DNA from: Streptomyces lincolnensis
GTDB lineage: Bacteria; Actinomycetota; Actinomycetes; Streptomycetales; Streptomycetaceae
Length of the DNA: 64,000 nt
Direction of reading: 5' to 3'
Assembly: GCF_001685355.1 (NCBI RefSeq)
Contig: NZ_CP016438.1
Span: forward strand, 4,464,001-4,528,000
Shown in pieces: positions 16,774-25,654 of this stretch; within the stretch, counting starts at the first letter, position 1; each line of letters begins with the position of its first letter. The translations under genes were made by a program, and so were the position numbers. The notes beneath the pieces were generated by a model. That model was given only the letters and a program-made list of their open reading frames with translations. It made no database searches and had not been told where the DNA came from.

Positions 16774-17355
16774 ATGGCGAAGAAGGACGCACCGCCCCGC
16801 TGGGACCGCAAGATGCAGCAGCGACTCGCACGCGGTGAGGCGGCCGCCCTCGGCGAGCTCTACGACCGGTTCGCCTCCCTCGTGCACGGGCTGGCCCACC
16901 GCGTGCTCGGGGACGAGCGCGCCGCCGACGGCATCACCCGCGAGGTCTTCGTCCACGTCTGGGAACACCCCGACGCCTACGACCCCAAGCAGGGCCCCCT
17001 GCGCTCCTGGGTGGCCACCCTCACCCACCGCCTCGCCGTGCAGCGGCTGCGCGCCACCGAGACCGCCGCGCTGGCCCAGGAGGGCCACGGCTCCACCGAG
17101 GACCTGGAGCTGAAGGTCCGCCACGCCTCGGTCGCCGCCCGCGCCGACTACATCGTCCAGTCCATGCCCGTCCCGCTGCGCGCCGCCCTGGAGCTGGCCT
17201 ACTTCCAGCGCCGCGACTACCGCCAGACCGCCGCCGACCTCGGCGTCACCGAGGACGAGGCCCGCCGCCGCCTCCGCCTCGGCCTGCAACTGCTGGCCAC
17301 GGCCCACGACAGCGCGGCCCCCGGGGCACCGCCCGGATACGGGGGTGCGGCGTGA
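16774..17355 (+). CDS. ECF RNA polymerase sigma factor
   Basis: 193 residues. Sigma region 2 covers about residues 20-90 (LGELYDRFASLVHGLAHRVL then FVHVWEHPDAYDPKQGPLRSWV), and region 4 about 125-175 (PVPLRAALELAYFQRRDYRQ, DLGVTEDEARRRLRLGL). The DPKQGPLRSWVATLTHR segment is like the SigK/SigL group. The downstream gene starts inside its stop codon (GTGA) and encodes a zinc-finger protein, the usual sigma/anti-sigma pairing. ATG 16774 is supported by AGGGTGAGGGGGCC just upstream. Confidence 0.87.
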   Translation: MAKKDAPPRWDRKMQQRLARGEAAALGELYDRFASLVHGLAHRVLGDERAADGITREVFVHVWEHPDAYDPKQGPLRSWVATLTHRLAVQRLRATETAALAQEGHGSTEDLELKVRHASVAARADYIVQSMPVPLRAALELAYFQRRDYRQTAADLGVTEDEARRRLRLGLQLLATAHDSAAPGAPPGYGGAA

Positions 17356-18776
17356 GCGGAGCCGGCCGCTTCGAGGCGTACGACGGCCCGGACGAGCCCG
17401 AGGACCCGACGGATCCCGAGAACCCCGGGGACCTCGGGGATCCCGAAGCCAAGGACACCGGGGAGGGTCACGACGGCTCCGGCGGCCAGGGCGACGCCGC
17501 CGGTCCCGGCGGTCCGGACGACCCCGGCAACGGCGACTCCCCCGACTCCGACCCGGACCCGCACCGCCCGCCCCGCATACCCATGCCCCGCGCCTCCGTC
17601 GAGGACGGCGGGCGCCCGCTGCCCACCCTGGAGGAGCTGGGCGACCTGGCACCGCCACCGGCCCCGCTCGTCCTGGAGCACCCCGTCCTGAAGGCACTCC
17701 TCGGGGCCTGGGCACTGGCCGCCTGCTCGCCGGAGGAGACGCTCGCCGTCGAGGAACACCTCGGCGACTGCGGAAGCTGCGCGGACGAGGCGCTGCGGCT
17801 GCGGGAGGCGGTCGGCCTGCTCCAGCGCCCGGAGAGCCTCGACCTGGACCCCGGCCTGCGCACCCGCGTCCTGGACAGCTGCCTGGACCGGCGCCCGCCA
17901 CGCATCCCGGTGCCCGGGTGGGCGACGCCGTACGACGCGGAGACCGCCCGCCTCGACGCGCTGCTCCAGGACTTCGGCGACGCCGAGTGGCACGCGCCGG
18001 TCCGCCTGCGCTGGTTCGAGGGCGAGCGCCAGTCCAGCCGCCGCACGACGGTCGCCGGGGTCATCGCCCACCTGCTGACGGTCGACGGCCTGGTCGCGGT
18101 CGCCCTCGGTCTCGACGACCCGCTGGGCGACGCCGCCGGGGCACCGACGCCCGCCGCGCGCACCGAGGCGTACTGGCGCGCCTCCCACTACCCGCCCACC
18201 CGTTCCGTCCGCGCGCCCTGGCGCGAGCAGAGCCACGACCTGGTGCGCACGGTCTCCTTCACGGGCGGCACCACCGGCCGGCTGGCCGTCTCCTACGGGG
18301 ACTTCGAGCTGCCGTTGCACGACGCGATGCTCGACCGCGCCTTCGAGTGCTGGGTCCACGCGGAGGACATCGCCGAGGCGGTCGACTACCCGTACGCCGC
18401 GCCCTCCGCCCGCCACCTCAACCGCATGATCGACCTCGCGGCCCGCATGCTGCCCACCGTCCTCGCGGTGCGCCGCCACAGCGGCCTCGCCTCACCGGCC
18501 GCGGGCCGCCACCTCGTCCCCGCCGGCGAGCCCGGCCGCAGCCTCCGCCTGGAGATCGAGGGCCACGGCGGCGGCACCTGGCTCATCCCCCTCGACTCCC
18601 CCGGCGCGGTGGGCTCCGCCGAGCACGAGGTCGCGCACGTCGCGCTGGACGGGGTGGAGTTCTGCCATCTCGCCGCGGGTCATGTGTCACCGGAGGAAGC
18701 GGCGGCGGGTCAGCAGGGGGATCGGGACGCGATCCGGGACGTACTGTTCGCGGCGGCGTCGTTGAGCCGGATGTAG
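17352..18776 (+). CDS. zf-HC2 anti-sigma-like protein fused to a maleylpyruvate isomerase (DinB/MDMPI) domain
   Basis: 474 residues. The N-terminal 100 residues are acidic and Pro/Gly-rich, probably disordered. A zinc-binding anti-sigma domain follows (LAACSPEETLAVEEHLGDCGSC, about residues 117-138, with the HxxxCxxC motif). From about residue 195 there is a mycothiol-dependent maleylpyruvate isomerase-type DinB fold (DALLQDFGDAEWHAPVRLRWFEGERQ; CWVHAEDIAEAVDYP) and an MDMPI C-terminal domain. No membrane segment, so it is a soluble anti-sigma. The DinB domain may sense thiol or metal status; that is inference. Starts with GTG overlapping the sigma stop codon. Confidence 0.82.
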   Translation: MSGAGRFEAYDGPDEPEDPTDPENPGDLGDPEAKDTGEGHDGSGGQGDAAGPGGPDDPGNGDSPDSDPDPHRPPRIPMPRASVEDGGRPLPTLEELGDLAPPPAPLVLEHPVLKALLGAWALAACSPEETLAVEEHLGDCGSCADEALRLREAVGLLQRPESLDLDPGLRTRVLDSCLDRRPPRIPVPGWATPYDAETARLDALLQDFGDAEWHAPVRLRWFEGERQSSRRTTVAGVIAHLLTVDGLVAVALGLDDPLGDAAGAPTPAARTEAYWRASHYPPTRSVRAPWREQSHDLVRTVSFTGGTTGRLAVSYGDFELPLHDAMLDRAFECWVHAEDIAEAVDYPYAAPSARHLNRMIDLAARMLPTVLAVRRHSGLASPAAGRHLVPAGEPGRSLRLEIEGHGGGTWLIPLDSPGAVGSAEHEVAHVALDGVEFCHLAAGHVSPEEAAAGQQGDRDAIRDVLFAAASLSRM

Positions 18777-18806
18777 CCGGATGTAGGGGCGGGTTGCGGG
18801 TTCGTC

Positions 18807-18924
18807 GGCGGCTGCGGGTTGTTCGTGGTTGCTCGCGCAGTTCCCCGCGCCCCTTGACAGGCACCGTTGCCTTTCCAGGGGCGCGGGGAACTGCGCGACC
18901 AGCCCCCACCAACCCGCAGCCGCC
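18807..18924. repeat. inverted pair of the Streptomyces intergenic repeat
   Basis: Two copies of the repeat face each other. GGCGGCTGCGGGTT (18807-18820) pairs with AACCCGCAGCCGCC (18911-18924), and CGCGCAGTTCCCCGCGCCCC (18834-18853) pairs with GGGGCGCGGGGAACTGCGCG (18878-18897). It lies between the convergent anti-sigma and purU genes and can serve as a bidirectional terminator. It is followed by CCCCCGAGCTCCTAG, whose last bases are the reverse stop codon of purU. Confidence 0.8.
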
Positions 18925-18947
18925 CTACGACAAGAACCCCCGAGCTC

Positions 18948-19826
18948 CTAGGCGAACACAACCGTCCGCCGCCCGTTCAACAGAATCCGCCGCTCCGCAT
19001 GCCACTTCACGGCCCGCGCCAGCGCCTGGCACTCGACATCCCGCCCGATCGCCACGAGCTGGTCCGGCGCGACGTCGTGCGCCACCCGCTCGACCTCCTG
19101 CTCGATGATCGGCCCCTCGTCGAGATCCGCGGTCACGTAATGCGCCGTCGCCCCGATCAGCTTCACACCCCGCGCATGCGCCTGGTGGTACGGCTTCGCG
19201 CCCTTGAAGCTCGGCAGGAACGAGTGGTGGATGTTGATGATCCGCCCGCTGAGCTGCTTGCACAGTTCGTCGGAGAGCACCTGCATGTACCGGGCGAGCA
19301 CGACCAGCTCGACGCCCTGCTCCCGCACGAGTTCCAGCAGCCGCGCCTCCGCCTCGGCCTTCGTGTCCTTCGTGACCGGAATGTGGTGGAAGGGGATGTC
19401 GTAGGACTTCACGAGCTCGGCGTAGTCGGTGTGGTTGGACACCACCGCGGCGATCTCCACCGGCAGCGCCCCGATGCGGGCGCGGAAGAGCAGGTCGTTC
19501 AGGCAGTGGCCGAACTTGCTGACCATGAGGACGATCCGCATCCGGTCCTCGACCCGGTGGATCTGCCAGTCCATGTGGAAGGCGTCACCGATCGCCGTGA
19601 AACTGGCCCGGAGTTTGTCCACCGTCACCGGCGCCTCCGCCGAGAAGTGGACGCGCATGAAGAACAGTCCCGTGTCGTGGTCGCCGAACTGCTGACTGTC
19701 CTCGATGTTGCAGCCGGTCATGAAGAGGTAGCTCGACACGGCGTGCACGATGCCCTGCTTGTCGGGACAGGCGAGAGTGAGGACGTACTGGTCGGAGGCG
19801 GCGGCTTGACCGGACTGCTCGTTCAT
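18948..19826 (-). CDS. purU: formyltetrahydrofolate deformylase
   Basis: 292 residues, the normal PurU length. An N-terminal ACT regulatory domain (LTLACPDKQGIVHAVSSYLF, about residues 16-35) precedes a formyltransferase-fold domain with MRIVLMVSKFGHCLNDLL, the conserved INIHHSFLPSF (catalytic His) and ATAHYVTADLDEGPIIEQ (catalytic Asp). It hydrolyses 10-formyl-THF to formate and THF, balancing one-carbon pools and feeding formate-dependent purine synthesis. ATG 19826. Monocistronic in appearance, ended by the inverted repeat described above. Confidence 0.95.
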   Translation of the reverse strand: MNEQSGQAAASDQYVLTLACPDKQGIVHAVSSYLFMTGCNIEDSQQFGDHDTGLFFMRVHFSAEAPVTVDKLRASFTAIGDAFHMDWQIHRVEDRMRIVLMVSKFGHCLNDLLFRARIGALPVEIAAVVSNHTDYAELVKSYDIPFHHIPVTKDTKAEAEARLLELVREQGVELVVLARYMQVLSDELCKQLSGRIINIHHSFLPSFKGAKPYHQAHARGVKLIGATAHYVTADLDEGPIIEQEVERVAHDVAPDQLVAIGRDVECQALARAVKWHAERRILLNGRRTVVFA

Positions 19827-19924
19827 GCAGGACAGGGTCGCATATCACGCCACCCCCACCGGTCCGCCGTCTCGCCACGCGGACCTCAAACCACTCGGAA
19901 CACGCCACCGACCGGAACACGCCA

Positions 19925-20425
19925 CTACGCGGAGCGCGTCATGATGTGCAGCACCTCCAGCGTGCGCGGGGGCGCGTCCGGGTCCTCGGCGTCGGCCGTG
20001 GCCATCCGTACGTGCGCGTCCCGTGCCGCCCGGACCGCGTCCGGCCAGCCCTGGTGGTCCATGTAGGCGGAGACCGGGGCGTCGGGACCGACCTGGTGCA
20101 TGATCCGCAGCACGCGCAGGACGGCGGTGTCGACGAGGGCCGCCTCCTGGGAGTCCCGGAAGATCGTGCCGACGTACTTCTCGGCGGACCAGTTGTCCAG
20201 CCAGGTGTCCTCGACCAGGCGGTACACCGCGTCGGTCACGTCTCCGTACCCGTCCGCGCCCGCCAGCCAGACGTCCCGCTGGAACACGGGGTCGGAGAGC
20301 ATGTGCAGCGCGGAGCGCACATTGCTGCGCCAGCGCCACCACGGCATGTCGTTGAGTGGCATGCCGCCCATGGTGGACGAGCGACGGCTGCGACGGGAAG
20401 AGTTCTCCGAACCTTGCACGGTCAT
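19925..20425 (-). CDS. conserved hypothetical protein (SCO4402-like)
   Basis: 166 residues. An Arg/Ser-rich N-terminus (RRSRRSSTMGG) precedes a compact, Trp-rich domain (MPWWRWRSNVRSALHMLSDP, VEDTWLDNWSAEKYVGTIFRD, AYMDHQGWPDAVRAARDA). I know the sequence type as a Streptomyces-conserved protein next to purU, but no biochemical function. No membrane segments or cofactor motifs are visible. GTG start at 20425. It shares a promoter region with the divergent solute-binding lipoprotein. The shorter start within MGGMPLNDMPWW is possible. Confidence 0.7.
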   Translation of the reverse strand: MTVQGSENSSRRSRRSSTMGGMPLNDMPWWRWRSNVRSALHMLSDPVFQRDVWLAGADGYGDVTDAVYRLVEDTWLDNWSAEKYVGTIFRDSQEAALVDTAVLRVLRIMHQVGPDAPVSAYMDHQGWPDAVRAARDAHVRMATADAEDPDAPPRTLEVLHIMTRSA

Positions 20426-20542
20426 CGATCGTACGTTCCCCTCCTCGGAGGTCCCCCGACCCCCCTCTGTTCACCTTCACGTCACCGGTCGACAACCAAG
20501 AGTCACTCTCGGGTTAGCGATGTGACGGAAGCGTGTGTGCCC

Positions 20543-21847
20543 ATGACCTGCAGGCGACGCACCCGCAGCACCTTCCTCCCCAAGCTCCCCCGGCCCGTCA
20601 GAGCCACCGCCCTCGCGGCAGGAGCACTCGCGGCGAGTGTGTCGCTCACCACCGGATGCGGGGTCGTCCCCGGTGCCACGGGGGGCTCCGGGGACGATCC
20701 GATCAAGGTCATGACCTGGGCTCCGGAGGATACCAACGCCACCAACAAACCCGGCATGCCCGCCTTCGCGCAGGCCTACGCCCGCTGGGTCAACGCCCAC
20801 GGCGGTCTCGACGGCCGCGAGCTCACCGTCCTGACCTGCAACGAGCGCAACGACAGCCTGGCCGCCGCGCGGTGCGCCCAGCGCGCGGTCGACGAGGGCG
20901 TGGTCGCCGTCGTCGGCTCCTACAGCCAGTACGCCGACTCGTTCCTGCCGCCCCTGGAGGGCGCGGGCATCCCCTACATAGGCGGCTACGGCCTCACCAC
21001 CGACGAGTTCACCAGCCCGCTCTCCTACCCCGTCAACGGCGGCCAGCCCACCCTCCTGGCCGGGCTCGGCAGGGCCCTGGCGGGCTGCGGGCCCGTCGCG
21101 CTGGTCCGGCCCGACACCATCGCGGGCGACGCCCTGCCCTCCCTGCTCGACTCCGGCCTCACCGCGGGCGGCCACGCGGGCACCCAGGACGTGCGGGCGG
21201 CGGAGGACGCCACCGAGTACTCCGGGAAGGCGGACCAGGCGCTGGACAGGACGACCACGGACCCGGCGAAGCAGGGGTGTGTGGTGCCCGCGCTCGGTGA
21301 CCGCACCGACACCTTCATGGACTCCTTCCGGCGCGCCCGCGAGGACCACACCGACGTCCGCACCGCCATGGTGCTCGGCAACGTCGACCAGACGGTGATC
21401 AACGCCTCCGGCGGCGCGTCCGGGCCGTACGAGGGCTCGTACATCACCGGCTGGTACCCGGTGGAGACGGACGCGCGCTGGGATCCGATGAAGAAGGTCA
21501 TCAGCGAGCAGGCCTTCGACGACAACCGCATCGACGCCGCGGACGCCGGGGTGCAGACCACCTGGATCGCCTACACGGTCCTCAAGGAGATCGTCGAGTC
21601 GCTGGGCGGCGGCCAGGTGACCGCCGACGCCGTCCACAAGGCCCTGGACAACGGTCTGAAGGTCACCACGGGCGGACTGACGCCGACGCTGAAGTGGCGC
21701 TTCCAGGGCCCGCTCGCGGCCGTCGGCTATCCGCGGCTGGTCAACACCGACGTGACCCTCCAGGTCGTCCGGGAGGGCCGGCTGGTGTCCGCCAGGAAGG
21801 GCTTCACCGACGTGACGGACACCCTGAAGAACGCCGACCTGGACTGA
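20543..21847 (+). CDS. branched-chain amino acid-type ABC transporter substrate-binding lipoprotein
   Basis: 434 residues. A twin-basic-rich N-terminus and hydrophobic segment end in SLTTGCGVVPG, a probable lipobox with the modified Cys near residue 39. The mature part is a periplasmic-binding type 1 fold of the LivJ/extracellular ligand receptor family (AQAYARWVNAHGGLDGRELTV; GVVAVVGSYSQYADSF). It should bind a small ligand outside the membrane. No permease or ATPase gene of the Liv type is near, so it is an orphan receptor. In-frame GTG codons at 20522 and 20537 are alternative starts; the ATG gives a standard signal peptide. Confidence 0.8.
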   Translation: MTCRRRTRSTFLPKLPRPVRATALAAGALAASVSLTTGCGVVPGATGGSGDDPIKVMTWAPEDTNATNKPGMPAFAQAYARWVNAHGGLDGRELTVLTCNERNDSLAAARCAQRAVDEGVVAVVGSYSQYADSFLPPLEGAGIPYIGGYGLTTDEFTSPLSYPVNGGQPTLLAGLGRALAGCGPVALVRPDTIAGDALPSLLDSGLTAGGHAGTQDVRAAEDATEYSGKADQALDRTTTDPAKQGCVVPALGDRTDTFMDSFRRAREDHTDVRTAMVLGNVDQTVINASGGASGPYEGSYITGWYPVETDARWDPMKKVISEQAFDDNRIDAADAGVQTTWIAYTVLKEIVESLGGGQVTADAVHKALDNGLKVTTGGLTPTLKWRFQGPLAAVGYPRLVNTDVTLQVVREGRLVSARKGFTDVTDTLKNADLD

Positions 21848-21848
21848 G

Positions 21849-23813
21849 TCACAACTGCGTGGGCTGCCGCTCCGTCAGACCGTAGGTCTTCGCGATCGCG
21901 TTCCACAGCTCGGCCGCCCTGACCTTCTCGGTGCTGGCGGTGCCGCTCGCCCGGTTGCCGGCCTGGGTCTGGCCGGTGACGGCGGCCCTGCCCTTCTTGC
22001 AGCCCTTCTTGCCGGCCGTCTGGTCGGCCCAGGCCGCGTAGTGGTTGTCGGCCGACGCGGACGCCTGCCAGGCCTTGGTGAGGGCGTCGGTCAGCGCCGC
22101 GTGCTCGGGCAGCCTGTCCACCGAGATCCTGGACAGCCGGGTCACCAGACCGGTCCGCTGCTGGGCCGCGCCCCGCAGGTCCTTGGCCGCCTGCCCCAGT
22201 TCCTTGCAGGACTTCACGTCCTCCACCGCGTTGATCACGGTCGTCCGGCTGCTGCCGCTGTCCGCGAGCAGCTTGTCCAGCGCGACCGCCTGCTGCTCCG
22301 CCGGATCGGCGGACGGCGAGGCGGACTCGCTCGCGGGAGCCGCGGCGGAGACCGGCTGGTTCTTGCCGTCCTTCTGGTCGTCGCCCCCGCCGCCGCCCTC
22401 GGCGAGCAGCGCCCCGGCGCCGATCCCGAGGACGGCGATCCCGACCCCGACGGCGGCGATCACAGGCAGCCGGGATCGGCTACGACCGCCCCGGCCGCGT
22501 CCCTCGTCGCCGTGACCGCCCGGACGGCCGCCGCCTGCCTGCGGGGGGAAGTACCCCGACGGACCGGCCGGCGCGGGCTCGGGCTGCTGGAAGCGGGGCA
22601 TCTGCTGGGTGGCCCCGGCCGGGCCCGGTTCGCTGCGGAAGAGGTTGTCGAACTCGGCGGGCGGCTGCCGCTCCCCGCCGTAGGGCGCGCCCGCGGGCTG
22701 CTGACCCGGGACGGGCGCGATGAACTGGGTGGGCTCGGCGTCCGGGTTGGCGGGGGGCAGCGGTCCGGCTCCGGGCCGGGAGCCGTCCCTCGGCGTACGG
22801 CCCAGGAACTGCGTCGACTCACCGGACGCCGGGGCGCCCGTCTCCGGCGGCAGCGCCCCGGGGCCGACGGGCGGAATGTACTGGGTCACGCCCTCCGGGC
22901 CGCCGTCGGCCGCGACCGGCGGTATGTACTGCGTGGCGCCCTCGTCGGCGGGCGGCAGGGGGGCACCGCCGACGGGAGCGTCGTAGGCACTGGCGGGAGG
23001 CAGGGGCGCTCCTCCGGCCGGCCGGCCGTAGGGGTCCGCGGGGGGCATAGGAGCGCTCCCGCCGTGGGCGCCGTAGCCGCCGGTGGGCTGGGTGCCGTGG
23101 TGGCCGCTCTCCGGCGGCAGGGGGGAGCCGTAGGGGCCGGCCGGCGGAACGGCGTCCGGTCTGACGGGCGGCAGGTAGTAGGAGGTGGGCGGGTTGTCGT
23201 CGTGCCCGGTGGGCTGCTGCGGGGCGCCGGTCCCCGCGGAGTACGCGTCGGCGCCGTACGCCGGGGCCTGCGCGCCCTCGGAGGGCAGCGGCTGGGAGGT
23301 GGACGGGGACTGGGGCGGCATGCCGCCCGGGGTCTCCTGCCCGCTCCAGTGGCCGGAGGGCGCCGAGGTGCCCTGCTCGGGGGTGCCCCAGGACTGCGCG
23401 GGCGGCGACGACCAGCCCTGTTCCTGCTGCGGTACGGGGTGCTGCTGGTCCGGACCCCAGGGTGTGCCCCAGGCCTGACCGCCGGCCGGTGCCGCGGCCG
23501 ACGCGGGCGGCTGCCCGGGCGCCTGTCCCTGCGGCGCGGCGGACGCCTGCCCGTACACCTGGTCGTAGGCCGACTCGTAGGTCTGGCCGGACGTCTGGCC
23601 GGTCTGGCCGTACTCCGCATCCGGGGGCTGACCGGTCGTCCGACCGTTCTCCTGGCCGTACGCGGCGTCGGGCGTCTGGTGCTGTGGGCCGGGTCGGCCG
23701 CCGTAGCCGCCCGTCATTCCCGGCAGCAGGGGTTCCCCACCGTCGGAGGGCAGCACGATGCCTTCGCGCGCTTCGCGCGCCGAGGGCTCCTCGCCCTGTC
23801 CACTCTGCGTCAC
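21849..23813 (-). CDS. proline-rich single-pass membrane protein with repeated TQ motifs
   Basis: 654 residues. About residues 1-440 are disordered, rich in Pro, Gly, Gln and Tyr (YGQ and PPA runs). They carry repeated short motifs ATQYIPPV, VTQYIPPV, STQFLGRTP, PTQFIAPV and ATQQMPRF, plus EFDNLFRSE. A basic stretch (RGRGGRSRSRLP) and one membrane helix (VIAAVGVGIAVLGIGAGALLA, about 450-471) follow, then an extracellular 180-residue helical domain with two Cys pairs (SCKEL, GCKKG). The TQ motifs look like Ser/Thr-kinase or FHA-linked sites. Function unknown. Convergent with the lipoprotein gene with a 1-base gap. Confidence 0.75.
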   Translation of the reverse strand: MTQSGQGEEPSAREAREGIVLPSDGGEPLLPGMTGGYGGRPGPQHQTPDAAYGQENGRTTGQPPDAEYGQTGQTSGQTYESAYDQVYGQASAAPQGQAPGQPPASAAAPAGGQAWGTPWGPDQQHPVPQQEQGWSSPPAQSWGTPEQGTSAPSGHWSGQETPGGMPPQSPSTSQPLPSEGAQAPAYGADAYSAGTGAPQQPTGHDDNPPTSYYLPPVRPDAVPPAGPYGSPLPPESGHHGTQPTGGYGAHGGSAPMPPADPYGRPAGGAPLPPASAYDAPVGGAPLPPADEGATQYIPPVAADGGPEGVTQYIPPVGPGALPPETGAPASGESTQFLGRTPRDGSRPGAGPLPPANPDAEPTQFIAPVPGQQPAGAPYGGERQPPAEFDNLFRSEPGPAGATQQMPRFQQPEPAPAGPSGYFPPQAGGGRPGGHGDEGRGRGGRSRSRLPVIAAVGVGIAVLGIGAGALLAEGGGGGDDQKDGKNQPVSAAAPASESASPSADPAEQQAVALDKLLADSGSSRTTVINAVEDVKSCKELGQAAKDLRGAAQQRTGLVTRLSRISVDRLPEHAALTDALTKAWQASASADNHYAAWADQTAGKKGCKKGRAAVTGQTQAGNRASGTASTEKVRAAELWNAIAKTYGLTERQPTQL

Positions 23814-23911
23814 CGGGACTCCTACTAATGGGGGACCTTCGGAATCGTCGGCTCACGCTACCGGGTCCCCAGAGCCAGGTGCTACGCAGCACAGGAGGTG
23901 ACCTGCGTCCC

Positions 23912-23927
23912 TGTGACCGCGGTAACA
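23912..23927. promoter_or_regulatory. CRP-like palindrome TGTGA-N6-TAACA
   Basis: TGTGACCGCGGTAACA is a 16-base palindrome with one mismatch, the spacing of cAMP-receptor-protein sites. It lies about 100 bases upstream of the proline-rich membrane protein gene and just past the TPR regulator stop. Streptomyces Crp recognises a related GTG-N6-GNCAC pattern, so a Crp site is plausible. Confidence 0.35.
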
Positions 23928-23983
23928 GATCACCACGGCCGCAGCGACGAACCCGGCCCCTCACGCTTCGGAACGGCCTCCCC

Positions 23984-25369
23984 TCACGCCGCCGCCTGAA
24001 GGTCGAGCCGGGCCCCGAACTCCCTTACCACGGGCTCGTCCCGGAACGGCTCCAGCCGCTGCTGGAAGTCGTCCAGGTACTCCGCGCCCCGGTTGGAACG
24101 CAGGGTCTCCAGGAGCTCCACGGCCTTCAGACCGGTGGCGCAGGCCTGTTCCACCTCCCGCTGCTGCACCTGCGCGGTCGCCAGCAGGACGTAACCGATC
24201 GCGCGCCGCCGCGCCTTCGTCTCGGGCAGGCCGTCCAGGGACTCCTGCGCGGTCCGCGCCGCCGCCTCGGCCTGTCCCAGGTCGCGGTGGCAGTGCGCCA
24301 ACTCGTCGGCGAGATAGGCCTCGTCGAAGTGCGCGATCCACGCCGGATCGTCCCCGGCCGCCGGATCCGCCTGCTCCAGCGCGTTCACCGCGCGGCCCGA
24401 CGCGGTCTGCGCCGCCCGCGCGTCGCCCATCAGCGCGTGGCCCCGGGCCTCCGCCGCGTGGAACATCGCCTCCGCGCGCGGGGTCACCCGCCCGCGCGCC
24501 CCTTCCTGCGCCGCCCGCGCCAACTGCGCGATCTCCCGCGGGTTCCCGAGCTGCGCGGCGAGGTGGCTCATGGACGCGGCCAGGACGTATCCGCCGTAGC
24601 CGCGGTCACCGGCCGCCTGGGCGAGCCGGAGCGCCTGGATGTAGTACCGCTGGGCCAGGCCGGGTTGGCCGGTGTCGACGGCCATGTAGCCCGCCAGCTC
24701 GGTCAGTCGGGCCACCGCGGCGAACAGGTCGCGGCCGACCGCCTCCCGGTACGACCCGGCCAGCAGCCCCGAGACGACACTGTTGAGGTAGTGCACGACG
24801 ACCGGGCGCACATGCCCGCTGCCGTACTGGTGGTCGAGGTCGACCAGGGCCTGGGTCATCGCGCGGACGGCCGCCACGTCGGACGGCCCCACCCGGGGCC
24901 CGGCCGCGCGCGAGACCTGGGAGTCCGGCGAGGAGATCAGCCAGTCGCGGCTGGGCTCGACCAGCGCGGACGCGGCGACGGAGGAGCCGGACAGGAAGTC
25001 CCGCCGCCCCACGTCACTGCGCCACAGCTCACACACCTGCTCGATGGCCCCCAGTACCGTCGGCGAGAACTGGAGACCGACCCCCGAGGCGAGGTTCTTG
25101 CCGTTGGCCATGCCGATCTCGTCGATCGTGACCGTACGGCCGAGTTTGCGGCCGAGCGCCTCCGCGATGATCGCCGGGGCGCGGCCCCGCGGCTGCTGGC
25201 CCCGCAGCCAGCGCGCGACGGACGTCTTGTCATAGCGCAGGTCGAGACCGTGCTCGGCACCGCACATGTTGACCCTGCGGGCCAGCCCGGCGTTCGAGCA
25301 ACCCGCTTCCTGGATGAGCGCCTGCAACCGTTCGTTCGGCTGCCGCGCGACGAGAGGCCTTGCGGCCAT
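23984..25369 (-). CDS. XRE-like regulator with TPR domain
   Basis: 461 residues. The N-terminal segment (LQALIQEAGCSNAGLARRVN, then RYDKTSVARWLRGQQPRG, about residues 14-58) is a divergent helix-turn-helix. The rest (about 180-450) consists of helical tetratricopeptide-like repeats (ARLTELAGYMAVDTGQPGLA; YYIQALRLAQAAGDRGYGGY; AEARGHALMGDARAAQTASG). This is the Streptomyces TPR-regulator type that includes NsdA-like proteins acting on development and antibiotic output. ATG 25369 follows AGGGGG by 5 bases; a longer in-frame GTG at 25522 lacks homology. The target is unknown. Confidence 0.82.
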   Translation of the reverse strand: MAARPLVARQPNERLQALIQEAGCSNAGLARRVNMCGAEHGLDLRYDKTSVARWLRGQQPRGRAPAIIAEALGRKLGRTVTIDEIGMANGKNLASGVGLQFSPTVLGAIEQVCELWRSDVGRRDFLSGSSVAASALVEPSRDWLISSPDSQVSRAAGPRVGPSDVAAVRAMTQALVDLDHQYGSGHVRPVVVHYLNSVVSGLLAGSYREAVGRDLFAAVARLTELAGYMAVDTGQPGLAQRYYIQALRLAQAAGDRGYGGYVLAASMSHLAAQLGNPREIAQLARAAQEGARGRVTPRAEAMFHAAEARGHALMGDARAAQTASGRAVNALEQADPAAGDDPAWIAHFDEAYLADELAHCHRDLGQAEAAARTAQESLDGLPETKARRRAIGYVLLATAQVQQREVEQACATGLKAVELLETLRSNRGAEYLDDFQQRLEPFRDEPVVREFGARLDLQAAA

Positions 25370-25654
25370 GGCGTACCCCCTGTGGCTGCGGTGCCTGCCC
25401 ACGCACCGAGTTGACGTGTCTTCCACCGAAAAGTTCCGGCCGTGAAGATCAATGCCCCGCCAACATGGCGAAAATGCGAGGCATGCGAGGATTGCCGGGG
25501 TAAAGACTGTTGCCGTCCCCACACGTGGCTACCCAGCTCACGCCGAGGTTCCTCCTCTGCGCCCCCGCCCATGCACCCATGCGCCCCGGATGCGGGATCA
25601 ATGCGCTTCCCGGCGCGCGGGACCTGGCCGTAACCCGAGGTGGGTGCGGGAGTT

